Origin: Pseudomonadota bacterium
GTDB lineage: Bacteria > Pseudomonadota > Gammaproteobacteria > Acidiferrobacterales > UBA6901
Direction of reading: 5' to 3'
Assembly: GCA_021783175.1 (NCBI GenBank)
Contig: JAJXUF010000063.1
Span: 1-17,846, forward strand
Length of the DNA stretch: 17,846 nt
The notes below the pieces were generated by a model. That model was not told the DNA's origin. It did not search any database and saw nothing but the letters and a program-made list of their open reading frames with translations. Each line of letters starts with the position of its first letter. The first letter of the stretch is position 1. The translations under genes were made by a program, and so were the position numbers. Shown piece after piece: positions 10,401-17,846 of this stretch.

Positions 10401-13400
10401 CTAATGCGAATTCTGCGGGTAGATTAAACGTACATGCTCCTGTCCCGCAAGCCGAGAAAGCTTCTCTAGAACTGTCCCGGTAGGAGAAATGCGCCACTGC
10501 TGGCCTAGTGCGATTTCCGCTTCGGCATCGATACGACGATAGCGCAGAAATACCGGGCAGCGCCCGGGGGTCACCGGCTTTAGAATGTCTTGAAGCTCGT
10601 GCAAGAATCCGTTGCCAGCAAGCTGCGAATCTACATCAATTTCCAGGCGTGTCGCCATGGCTTCGCGCGCCTGGTCAATATCGTATATCTGTTCAGCGCT
10701 CATCCTGAATCCGCCCGAGTACTCATCGACGCTTACTTGTCCCTCTACCACAAGCAGATTGTCCTTGCCCAACAATTCACGGTGGCGCTCGTACAGCTCG
10801 GAAAATACGGCCAACTCCAGCTGACCAGTGCGGTCATCCAGCGTCACAAACGCCATGCGGTCGCCGCGACGGGTATTCATGGTACGCATCCCGACAACCA
10901 AACCCGCCACGATGATTGTACGGTTCTCCGTTGGCTTGAGTTCGGCAAGGCAGGTGTTGGTAATATGCCTCAACTCTGATTCATAGCGCTGGATTGGATG
11001 CCCCGTCAGATACAGACCGAGTGTATCCTTTTCGCCCTGCAGCCGCTGCTCCTCGCTCCAAGCGGGCGCTTCGACACCATGTTGCTGGGCGGGAGGGTTA
11101 CCACCCCCGCCAAATAGATCGTTCTGACCCGCATCGCGATCCTTACTATGCTGGCCCGCGGCTGCCAGCGCGACATTGAGTGACGCCATCATGGCCGCAC
11201 GGTGTAAACCGAGACTGTCCAGCGCGCCAGCACGGATCAGGGATTCCAGTACGCGCCTGTTGACCCGCCGCAGATCTATACGCCGGCACAAGTCGAAAAT
11301 ATCGCTGAATTCCCCACCGCTGCGACGCGCCTCAAGAATTGCCTCAATGGCTGACTCGCCGAGACCCTTGATTGCACCGAGCCCATAAAGGATGGCCAGC
11401 TCCTGCGCCGGCTGTTCGCTCGGCTGTCCGCTTGGCTTCTGCCCCAAACCCTTGATCGCACTGGCCGCTGCCGGCGCCTCGCCTATGGTCTGCACGCCTT
11501 CATTCTGCGGCACGAAGGCGTGGTCACAGCGATTAATATCCGGCGACAGGAGCTTAATACGCATCTCGCGGCACTCAGCGATCATGGTCACTACCTTGTC
11601 GGTCTTGTCCATGTCAGCGGAAAGCACGGCGGCCATGAAAGCGGCCGGATAATGTGCCTTGAGCCAGGCAGTCTGATATGCAATCAAGGCATAAGCCGCC
11701 GAGTGCGACCGGTTAAATCCGTAACCCGCAAACTTTTCGATCAGATTGAAAATGTCGGTTGCAAGCTTTTCATTCACCCCGCGCGCGGCCGCTCCTTTGA
11801 CGAAAACGTCGCGCTGCTTTGCCATTTCTTCCGCGTTCTTCTTTCCCATCGCACGGCGCAGCAAATCCGCACTTCCCAGCGTGTAGCCAGAAAGCACCTG
11901 CGCGATTTGCATCACCTGTTCCTGGTACAGGATAACGCCGTAAGTCGGCTTGAGTATTGGTTCCAAGCTTGGATGAGGATATTTGATACGTTCGCGACCA
12001 TGCTTGCGATTGATGAAATCGTCGACCATTCCGGATTGCAGTGGCCCGGGTCGAAACAGAGCCACCAGCGCCACAATTTCTTCAAAAGTATCCGGCTGCA
12101 AGCGCTGGATCAGATCCTTCATTCCGCGCGATTCAAGCTGGAACAATGCTGTCGTGCGGCATGACTTGAGAAGGCTGAAGGTTTCCGGATCATCAATCGG
12201 AATTTGCTCGATTACGAGCGGTGTTTCCCCGCTCTTGGAACGCGCCGCATTGATTGTCTTGACCGCCTTGTCGATGATTGTAAGATTGCGCAACCCGAGA
12301 AAATCGAATTTCACCAGTCCGATGATCTCAACGTCCTTCATGTCAAGCTGGGTCACAAACTGCTTGCTGCCTTGTTCACAGTAAAGCGGCATGAAATCCG
12401 TCAGGGCGCTCGGCGCAATTACCACACCGGCGGCGTGCTTGCCGGCAGAGCGCGCCAGGCCTTCCAATGCCCGCGCCGTATCCAGAAGCGCGCGCACATC
12501 TTCCTCTTTCTCATAACGTTCTTTCAAAAGCGGCTCGCGATCGAGCGCCTTCTCGAGCGTCATGTCGAGTTCCATTGGAATGAGCTTGGCAAGCTTGTCC
12601 ACATACCCGTATGGATGATCCAGTACGCGGCCGACGTCGCGGACGACAGCTTTCGCGGCCATGGTTCCATGGGTGATGATCTGGCACACTTTATCTTTGC
12701 CGTAGCGTTCGGTGACGTATTCGATTACGCGGTCGCGACCTTCAATACAGAAGTCCACATCGAAGTCGGGCAGAGAAACACGCTCCGGATTCAGAAAGCG
12801 TTCGAACAGCAGTTCGTACTTGATCGGATCGAGTGCCGTAATCCCCAAAACATAGGCCACCAGCGATCCAGCGCCTGACCCGCGCCCCGGCCCCACGGGC
12901 ACATTGTTGTTCAACGCCCACTGAATAAAATCGGCCACAATCAGGAAGTAGCCGGCAAATCCCATCTGCACGATCACGCCCAGTTCAAGTTCAAGTCGCT
13001 GCAGGTATTCCTCGCGGCGCCCAGCGGCTGCGTCCGGCGCCATCAGTGCAAGACGCGACTCCAGGCCAGCGTATGCGCGATCGCGCAGGAGCTGGTTGAC
13101 ACTTTGGTCAGCCGGCAGCGGAAAATCAGGAAGATAGTTACGCCCAAACTCCAGACGCAGATTGCAGCGGCGCGCGATTTGCAGCGAATTCTCCAATGCC
13201 TCGGGAATGTCTTGGAAAAGCGCCGCCATCTCCTCCCCGGACCGGAAATACTGCTGCTGGGTATAGAGCCGGGGACGACGCGTATCGGAAAGGATACGTC
13301 CATCCTGGATGCACACGCGCACCTCATGCGCCTCGAAATCCTCGGGTGCAATGAACTGCACGGCGTTGGTCGCCACCACAGGCAGGCCCTTTGCCTGGGC

Positions 13401-13961
13401 AAGCCCCACCGCGGCATGCAAATATTCCTCCTGCAGCGGCTGACCGGTGCGTTGCAACTCCAGATAGAAGCGACCAGGGAAGTTTCGCTGGTATTCGTCC
13501 ACCAGGTTCTGCGCCAAGGCGCTGTTGCCGGCCAGCAGAGCCTGTCCGATATCGCCATCCAGGGCCCCGGAAAGAACGATCAGACCGTCACCAGCCGTCC
13601 AAAGCCATTCTTTTGTCACTCTCGGCCGACCTGCATGCTGCCCCTCACCATAGGCCTTGGTAAGCAGCATGCATAAATTGCGATATCCCGATCTGCTTTG
13701 ACACAACAGCACGAGGCGGAAGGGTTTGTTTCGATCGGACGGATTATCCATCCAGATATCGGCACCAATGAGGGGCTTGACGCCTGCGCTTACGGCAGCC
13801 TGGTAAAATTTTACCATGCCAAACACATTGCTGAGGTCAGTTAGCGCCACCGCAGGCATCTTCTGCGCAACGGCGGTGGCGACCAAGTCGTCAATACGCA
13901 CAATCCCGTCGACCAGGGAGAATTCCGAGTGAACATGGAGATGGACGAATGGGGTGCTCAC
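10401..13961 (-). CDS. dnaE: DNA polymerase III alpha subunit
   Basis: This is the replicative polymerase subunit. The 1186-residue protein (E. coli 1160) begins with the PHP domain ([16 protein letters not shown]). The palm carries PDFDVDF with the catalytic aspartates D401 and D403 at the same numbers as in E. coli, and D553 in [10 protein letters not shown]. The fingers segment [20 protein letters not shown] is followed by the helix-hairpin-helix region ([11 protein letters not shown]), and then an OB-fold region ([28 protein letters not shown]). The start is GTG at 13961, giving the canonical N-terminus; no clear ribosome site precedes it. A 28-residue extra segment with a repeated AIKGLG lies at about 835-863. 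It sits 212 bases after rnhB and 8 bases before accA. Confidence 0.98.
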   Translation of the reverse strand: MSTPFVHLHVHSEFSLVDGIVRIDDLVATAVAQKMPAVALTDLSNVFGMVKFYQAAVSAGVKPLIGADIWMDNPSDRNKPFRLVLLCQSRSGYRNLCMLLTKAYGEGQHAGRPRVTKEWLWTAGDGLIVLSGALDGDIGQALLAGNSALAQNLVDEYQRNFPGRFYLELQRTGQPLQEEYLHAAVGLAQAKGLPVVATNAVQFIAPEDFEAHEVRVCIQDGRILSDTRRPRLYTQQQYFRSGEEMAALFQDIPEALENSLQIARRCNLRLEFGRNYLPDFPLPADQSVNQLLRDRAYAGLESRLALMAPDAAAGRREEYLQRLELELGVIVQMGFAGYFLIVADFIQWALNNNVPVGPGRGSGAGSLVAYVLGITALDPIKYELLFERFLNPERVSLPDFDVDFCIEGRDRVIEYVTERYGKDKVCQIITHGTMAAKAVVRDVGRVLDHPYGYVDKLAKLIPMELDMTLEKALDREPLLKERYEKEEDVRALLDTARALEGLARSAGKHAAGVVIAPSALTDFMPLYCEQGSKQFVTQLDMKDVEIIGLVKFDFLGLRNLTIIDKAVKTINAARSKSGETPLVIEQIPIDDPETFSLLKSCRTTALFQLESRGMKDLIQRLQPDTFEEIVALVALFRPGPLQSGMVDDFINRKHGRERIKYPHPSLEPILKPTYGVILYQEQVMQIAQVLSGYTLGSADLLRRAMGKKNAEEMAKQRDVFVKGAAARGVNEKLATDIFNLIEKFAGYGFNRSHSAAYALIAYQTAWLKAHYPAAFMAAVLSADMDKTDKVVTMIAECREMRIKLLSPDINRCDHAFVPQNEGVQTIGEAPAAASAIKGLGQKPSGQPSEQPAQELAILYGLGAIKGLGESAIEAILEARRSGGEFSDIFDLCRRIDLRRVNRRVLESLIRAGALDSLGLHRAAMMASLNVALAAAGQHSKDRDAGQNDLFGGGGNPPAQQHGVEAPAWSEEQRLQGEKDTLGLYLTGHPIQRYESELRHITNTCLAELKPTENRTIIVAGLVVGMRTMNTRRGDRMAFVTLDDRTGQLELAVFSELYERHRELLGKDNLLVVEGQVSVDEYSGGFRMSAEQIYDIDQAREAMATRLEIDVDSQLAGNGFLHELQDILKPVTPGRCPVFLRYRRIDAEAEIALGQQWRISPTGTVLEKLSRLAGQEHVRLIYPQNSH

Positions 13962-14173
13962 GGGCAGTATTTCATCGTAAAACGCGGCTTCGGGAAAGGC
14001 ATAGACTGGACCTGTAAACTAGCCTGAGAATCAAGCATCTTCGCATCTGCCGCGAATCCGATTGCGCCATAAGTCTTGCGTCAGCGCACGACCAGTCTGG
14101 AAGCGTTTGGGCACAGCCAATCATTCAATATCCCGCCGTGCAATACCAGGAATTTAGGCTGCCGTCGGTCGGT
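13962..14173. other. Gap between rnhB and dnaE
   Basis: These 212 bases hold no recognisable gene, RNA or terminator. A five-codon frame, ATG at 13975 encoding MKYCP, ends in a TGA that overlaps the dnaE GTG start as GTGA. I found no convincing -35/-10 pair on the minus strand, although the size of the gap would allow a dnaE promoter. Confidence 0.6.
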
Positions 14174-14746
14174 TTAGCGCTGCAGCAGACGGCGCACAGG
14201 ACCAAAACTCACCCGATGCACCGGACTCACGCCAAGTCTTTCGAGCGCGGCCAGATGTTGCGCCGTTGGATAACCCTTGTGACGCGCAAAATCATAGCCT
14301 GGATAACTCTCATTCAGCATACACATCTCCGCGTCTCGCGTTACCTTTGCCAGAATCGATGCCGCCGATATGGCAGGCTCGCTGGCGTCTCCACGCACGA
14401 TTGCGCGCGCGGCACAGGGCAGCTGAGGAACGCGGTTGCCGTCGATCAGTGCTTCACTCGGAACCGGATTGAGGGCCATTACTGCCCGCCTCATGGCAAT
14501 CAGGCTGGCCTGCAAGATATTTAGACGATCAATTTCTTCCACCGACGCGGATGCTACAGCCCATGCGAGGGCGCACTCGCGGATCTTATGCGCAAGCTCC
14601 ACGCGCCTCTCATGTGACAGAACCTTTGAATCCGCAAGTCCGGCAATGGGTCGACCTGGATCCAGAATCACGGCCGCCGCCGTGACCGGACCGGCAAGTG
14701 GCCCTCGCCCCGCCTCATCGACGCCTGCAATCAGCGCATCACGCAT
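14174..14746 (-). CDS. rnhB: Ribonuclease HII
   Basis: RNase HII cuts RNA in RNA-DNA hybrids and starts removal of single ribonucleotides misincorporated in DNA. The 190-residue protein has the family motif [14 protein letters not shown] with catalytic D10 and E11, then [19 protein letters not shown] with the next acidic residue, [20 protein letters not shown] with the last, and the C-terminal [13 protein letters not shown]. The ATG at 14746 gives the standard N-terminus and overlaps the end of lpxB by 8 bases; the longer frame to 14938 lies within lpxB and is rejected. lpxB-rnhB-dnaE order matches that of E. coli. Confidence 0.97.
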   Translation of the reverse strand: MRDALIAGVDEAGRGPLAGPVTAAAVILDPGRPIAGLADSKVLSHERRVELAHKIRECALAWAVASASVEEIDRLNILQASLIAMRRAVMALNPVPSEALIDGNRVPQLPCAARAIVRGDASEPAISAASILAKVTRDAEMCMLNESYPGYDFARHKGYPTAQHLAALERLGVSPVHRVSFGPVRRLLQR

Positions 14747-15911
14747 TCCGTGTCCTCTGGTCGAGCATTGCCAAGACAGCGTCCGCAGCGCGTTCACTGG
14801 CACCCCGGCGCAGCTGCTTGTGAATTTGGTCGAACGTCTGCAGCGTCGCCCGCCCGCCTTCCACCTGACCGAGCTGCTCCTCGATGGCCAACCCAAGCTT
14901 TTGCGGAACGGCGTCTCGCTGCAGCAGTTCCGGAACAAGTGCCCGTTTGGCCAAGTGGTTAGGCATGGAGTAACGCTTTACATGCGAAAACATCTTGATC
15001 AGAACATAGCTCAGCCATGACACACGATAGGTGACAACCATAAGGCGCTTGAGAAGTAATGCCTCAAGCGTCGCTGTTCCGGATGCCACCAACAGCACAT
15101 CGGATACCGCCATGGCATCTCGCGAATGACCGTGCATGCGGGTTAGTGGCAGGTCCCAGGCCGAATTGTCCCGAATCGCGTCTTCGAAAATCTGGCGCGT
15201 ACGGCGGTTCACGAAAGGCGCGACAAATTGCATCTCCGGGTGACGGTTATGCAGCCACATCGCAGTCTTTACGAAAATATCGGCGTGAGCACGCAGCTCA
15301 CTCACTCGGCTCCCAGGAAGCATCCCCACTATTATGTGATCCAGGGGAAATTTCAGTCGCTGCCGGACCTCATTCATGTCGACATGCGGGGGGATTTCAT
15401 CGGCCAGAGGGTGACCAACAAACTCCACTGGCACCGAATAACCGCGATAGAAGTCTTCCTCGAACGGGAATAGGGTGAGCATCCGGTCGACTGCTTTGCG
15501 TATCTTGCGCACCCGATAACTTCGCCACGCCCATACCTGCGGGCTGACATAATGCATCGTTCGGATGCCGGCGCGCCGCAGCGCATGTTCGAGACCAAGA
15601 TTGAAACCAGGCGAATCTATGCCGATGAAAAGGTCAGGGCGGTTGGCTAGAAAATGCCGGCGCAGGTTCCTGCGGATGCGGCGCAATTCGCGGTATCGAC
15701 CCAGGATTTCCGTCAGACCGAGCACCGAAAGCCGTTCCATCGGAAACAGGCTGCGACAACCGAGGGCCTCCATTTCAGGGCCGCCGATACCCTCGAATTC
15801 AACATTCGGCAGGCGTTGCCGTAGCGCCTTGATCAGGCGCGCACCCAGCAGATCACCAGACATTTCACCGGCCACCACGCCGATGCGTACGGTCGAAGTC
15901 GCTTGCGACAT
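14739..15911 (-). CDS. lpxB: Lipid-A-disaccharide synthase
   Basis: LpxB is a peripheral inner-membrane glycosyltransferase (family GT19) that joins UDP-2,3-diacylglucosamine and lipid X (2,3-diacylglucosamine-1-phosphate) into the lipid A disaccharide. The 390-residue protein shows [15 protein letters not shown] at the N-terminus, [51 protein letters not shown] and, in the donor-binding domain, [13 protein letters not shown]. The length is close to E. coli (382). The ATG at 15911 has an AT-rich leader (ATTATACGCAAAT) without a visible Shine-Dalgarno. It follows lpxA by 15 bases, so coupling to lpxA translation is plausible, and its end overlaps rnhB by 8 bases. Confidence 0.97.
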   Translation of the reverse strand: MSQATSTVRIGVVAGEMSGDLLGARLIKALRQRLPNVEFEGIGGPEMEALGCRSLFPMERLSVLGLTEILGRYRELRRIRRNLRRHFLANRPDLFIGIDSPGFNLGLEHALRRAGIRTMHYVSPQVWAWRSYRVRKIRKAVDRMLTLFPFEEDFYRGYSVPVEFVGHPLADEIPPHVDMNEVRQRLKFPLDHIIVGMLPGSRVSELRAHADIFVKTAMWLHNRHPEMQFVAPFVNRRTRQIFEDAIRDNSAWDLPLTRMHGHSRDAMAVSDVLLVASGTATLEALLLKRLMVVTYRVSWLSYVLIKMFSHVKRYSMPNHLAKRALVPELLQRDAVPQKLGLAIEEQLGQVEGGRATLQTFDQIHKQLRRGASERAADAVLAMLDQRTRNA

Positions 15912-15926
15912 ATTTGCGTATAATAA

Positions 15927-16697
15927 TCAGCGAACGATGCCGCGTTCGGATTGCCTGATGAAGTCCGCGAGACGCCTGACCTCCTGAAATTCGGCCCCGA
16001 ATTCTCCCATGCGCTCCAGTGCCTGTTCCAGAGTAAGTCCCGATCGATAGATCAGCTTGTATGAGCGCCTCAAGGCATCAATCGCTTCGCTTGAGAAGCC
16101 GCGACGCTTGAGCCCGCGCAAATTGAGGCCGTAAGGTTTGGCGGTGTTGCCGGAAACGAGCATGTAGGGAGGAATGTCCTTAAAGGTGATGGTTGCGATG
16201 CCAGTCATGCAATGCTCGCCGACACGACAGAACTGATGAATCCCGGTGAATCCTCCGAGGATGGCATAGTCCCCGACAAATACATGGCCTGCCAGACTGG
16301 CACAATTGGCGAAAATCGTCTTGCTACCCACGTGACAGTCATGTGCCACATGCACATACGCCATAAAGAGATTATCATCGCCGATCTGCGTCAGGCCGCC
16401 TCCGGGCACCGTACCCCGACTGAAAGTACAGTGTTCACGCACAATATTCCGATCGCCGATTTCAAGTCGCGTGGGCTCCCCGGCGTATTTGAGATCCTGC
16501 GGTGCCTCGCCCAGCGAGGCAAACTGGAATATCTTGTTTTGCTGTCCGATTTTTGTTGGGCCATTTATCACGACGTGCGGGCCGATCCAGGTGCCATCGC
16601 CAATCTCGACTCCGGCCGCAATGATGGAGAAAGGGCCAACGTGTACATTCGCTCCCACGACAGCTGCGGGATCAATGATTGCCAGCGGATGGATCAC
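15927..16697 (-). CDS. lpxA: UDP-N-acetylglucosamine acyltransferase
   Basis: LpxA performs the first step of lipid A synthesis, moving a 3-hydroxyacyl chain from ACP to the 3-OH of UDP-GlcNAc. The 256-residue protein is a left-handed beta-helix built from hexapeptide repeats (VGANVHVGPF, IGDGTWIGP, VGSKTIFAN) with a C-terminal helical domain (GLKRRGFSSEAIDALRRSYK). The catalytic His119 lies in HVAHDC (His125 in E. coli, offset 6), and DLKYAGEPTRLEIGDRN and HQFCRVG are conserved. Ile167 occupies the position of E. coli Gly173, the acyl-chain ruler, which may favour a shorter acyl chain. The start is GTG directly after the fabZ stop with no gap, and the offset of 6 against E. coli reflects a shorter N-terminus. 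Confidence 0.97.
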   Translation of the reverse strand: MIHPLAIIDPAAVVGANVHVGPFSIIAAGVEIGDGTWIGPHVVINGPTKIGQQNKIFQFASLGEAPQDLKYAGEPTRLEIGDRNIVREHCTFSRGTVPGGGLTQIGDDNLFMAYVHVAHDCHVGSKTIFANCASLAGHVFVGDYAILGGFTGIHQFCRVGEHCMTGIATITFKDIPPYMLVSGNTAKPYGLNLRGLKRRGFSSEAIDALRRSYKLIYRSGLTLEQALERMGEFGAEFQEVRRLADFIRQSERGIVR

Positions 16698-17144
16698 TTA
16701 CTCGAATTCCTTGTAGGTGCACATGAGCTCTGCGCTGCAGCACAGCTCACCTTCCACTTTGGCTGCCGCATCGAACTTGTAGATCCCATGCATCTTGCGT
16801 TTTAGTGACACCTCAATACGCAATTGATCTCCCGGTTCCACCGGGCGCTTGAATCGTGCTTTGTCGATGCCGACAAATAAATAGACGGAATTCTTCGTCG
16901 GAAACGACTGTGCTGTTCGAAAAGAGAGAATCCCGCAGGCCTGCGCCATCGCTTCGACGACCAGCACGCCCGGCATCACCGGTCGATTTGGAAAATGCCC
17001 CTGAAAAAATGGTTCATTGATCGTCACGTTCTTGATCGCCACAAGCGATTCGTCGGGCGCGTACTCAAGTACTCGGTCTATGAGAAGAAACGGATATCGA
17101 TGGGGAAGATGTTTCAGTACGTTATAAATATCCAAACTAGTCAA
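16698..17144 (-). CDS. fabZ: 3-hydroxyacyl-ACP dehydratase FabZ
   Basis: FabZ dehydrates 3-hydroxyacyl-ACP to trans-2-enoyl-ACP in fatty-acid elongation, competing with LpxA for 3-hydroxyacyl-ACP. With the TTG start at 17144 the protein has 148 residues, normal for the family. It has the hot-dog fold motifs [33 protein letters not shown] with catalytic His50 and Glu64, and [11 protein letters not shown]. The TTG is chosen because GGGAG lies about 6 bases upstream and no ATG or GTG is suitably placed; a second TTG at 17135 is an alternative three codons in. It overlaps the lpxD end by 8 bases and abuts lpxA, so the three are almost certainly cotranslated from one mRNA. Confidence 0.96.
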   Translation of the reverse strand: MTSLDIYNVLKHLPHRYPFLLIDRVLEYAPDESLVAIKNVTINEPFFQGHFPNRPVMPGVLVVEAMAQACGILSFRTAQSFPTKNSVYLFVGIDKARFKRPVEPGDQLRIEVSLKRKMHGIYKFDAAAKVEGELCCSAELMCTYKEFE

Positions 17145-17846
17145 GTTCTTCTCCCTCAATAAGCCTCTGAACTTTTTGTTCAAGTTCTTTAAGCCGCCGC
17201 ACCAACGCGTCCAGCTGGCGCACTCTGGCAGCATTTTTGCGCCACGTTCCGGCGTCCTCAGCCGAAATCGCCGAAGAATAGGTTCCCGCGCTCAGTATCG
17301 AACCCGATACCAGCGAAGTTCCGGTAATATGCACGTCGTCAGCTATCTCCAGATGCCCGGCGATGCCCGCACGCCCACCGAAAGTGCAGCGCTTACCGAT
17401 AACAGCGCTCCCGGCAACCCCGACGAACGCCGCCATCGCCGTATGTTCGCCGATTTGCACGTTATGCGCAATTTGGATTAAGTTATCCAGCTTAACCCCT
17501 TGAGCCACTACCGTATCCCCAAGAGCACCGCGATCTATAGTGGTATTGGCACCTACATCGACATCGTCGCCCAGCACCACGCCACCCAGTTGCGGTATTT
17601 TGACCCAGCGCGCGCCATCATGCGCGTAGCCGAACCCGTCGCTCCCTATTACCGCCCCAGGGTGAATCAGACAGCGCTTTCCGATGACGGAATGGCGGCA
17701 TATGGTGACATTTGCCACGAGCCTGCTGCCTTCGCCAATCACGACCCCCCTGTCAATGAAGCACCCGGGACCAACAAAAACGTTACCCTCGATCTGCGCA
17801 CCGGACTCGATCACCGACTGCGGGCCGATCCACGCATCCGGCGCCA
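17137..17846 (-). CDS. lpxD: UDP-3-O-acylglucosamine N-acyltransferase, 5' end outside the window
   Basis: LpxD adds the N-linked 3-hydroxyacyl chain to UDP-3-O-acylglucosamine, the third step of lipid A synthesis. The frame stays open to the window edge (reading [15 protein letters not shown] before an internal GTG), so the N-terminal uridine-binding domain and true start are missing. What remains is the left-handed beta-helix of hexapeptide repeats. Present are [34 protein letters not shown] with the catalytic histidine, and [15 protein letters not shown] with the second conserved histidine. The C-terminal helix (residues around [20 protein letters not shown]) is a coiled coil typical of the trimer. 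Its stop lies inside the fabZ start region. Confidence 0.96.
   Translation of the reverse strand, partial: APDAWIGPQSVIESGAQIEGNVFVGPGCFIDRGVVIGEGSRLVANVTICRHSVIGKRCLIHPGAVIGSDGFGYAHDGARWVKIPQLGGVVLGDDVDVGANTTIDRGALGDTVVAQGVKLDNLIQIAHNVQIGEHTAMAAFVGVAGSAVIGKRCTFGGRAGIAGHLEIADDVHITGTSLVSGSILSAGTYSSAISAEDAGTWRKNAARVRQLDALVRRLKELEQKVQRLIEGEELD

Noticed and set aside
13043..13558. 171-codon minus-strand frame within dnaE
   Set aside because: Shadow frame of the dnaE N-terminal region; the real frame carries the conserved motifs.
14747..14938. N-terminal extension of rnhB into lpxB
   Set aside because: The extension is an alternate-frame reading of lpxB; RNase HII normally starts close to the GVDEAGRG motif, as the ATG at 14746 gives.

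Overview
The window reads as chromosomal housekeeping DNA from a Gram-negative proteobacterium, most likely a betaproteobacterium close to Nitrosomonadales. This rests on complete lipid A and Kdo genes, the order pyrG-kdsA-eno-ftsB and lpxD-fabZ-lpxA-lpxB-rnhB-dnaE-accA-tilS, and a PEP-CTERM-type exopolysaccharide sugar transferase. The taxonomic call is inference; a gammaproteobacterium is not excluded.

Layout, left to right. Positions 5-1405 (minus) hold a polyprenyl-phosphate sugar-1-phosphate transferase (EpsB/WcaJ type). Positions 1406-2169 are a long divergent regulatory region. It has a good sigma-54 (-24/-12) promoter facing the transferase, a cluster of inverted and direct repeats at the distance expected for enhancer-binding-protein sites, a strong hairpin, and a possible sigma-70 promoter facing ygfZ. 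ygfZ (2170-3237) is the only plus-strand gene and ends convergently with ftsB.

From 3284 to the right edge everything lies on the minus strand. In transcription order it runs lpxD (5'-truncated by the window edge), fabZ, lpxA, lpxB, rnhB, dnaE, accA, tilS, a 569-base gap, then pyrG, kdsA, eno, ftsB. Junctions are very tight: lpxD/fabZ and lpxB/rnhB overlap by 8 bases, fabZ/lpxA abut, pyrG/kdsA share ATGA, and accA/tilS overlap by about 14 bases. The main breaks are 212 bases before dnaE and 569 bases before pyrG. The second holds a possible broken small gene, a hairpin and a structured pyrG leader.

The lpx genes acylate UDP-GlcNAc and build the lipid A disaccharide. FabZ and AccA supply fatty acids, and KdsA makes Kdo for the inner core. 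PyrG makes CTP, which is also needed to activate Kdo. DnaE and RnhB serve replication, TilS modifies tRNA-Ile, enolase serves glycolysis, and FtsB serves division. No CRISPR array, insertion sequence, phage gene, tRNA or rRNA was seen, and I found no obviously new multi-gene system. The items most worth checking are the sigma-54-controlled exopolysaccharide gene with its upstream repeats, the pyrG leader structure, the LpxA acyl-chain ruler substitution and the frameshifted remnant before pyrG.
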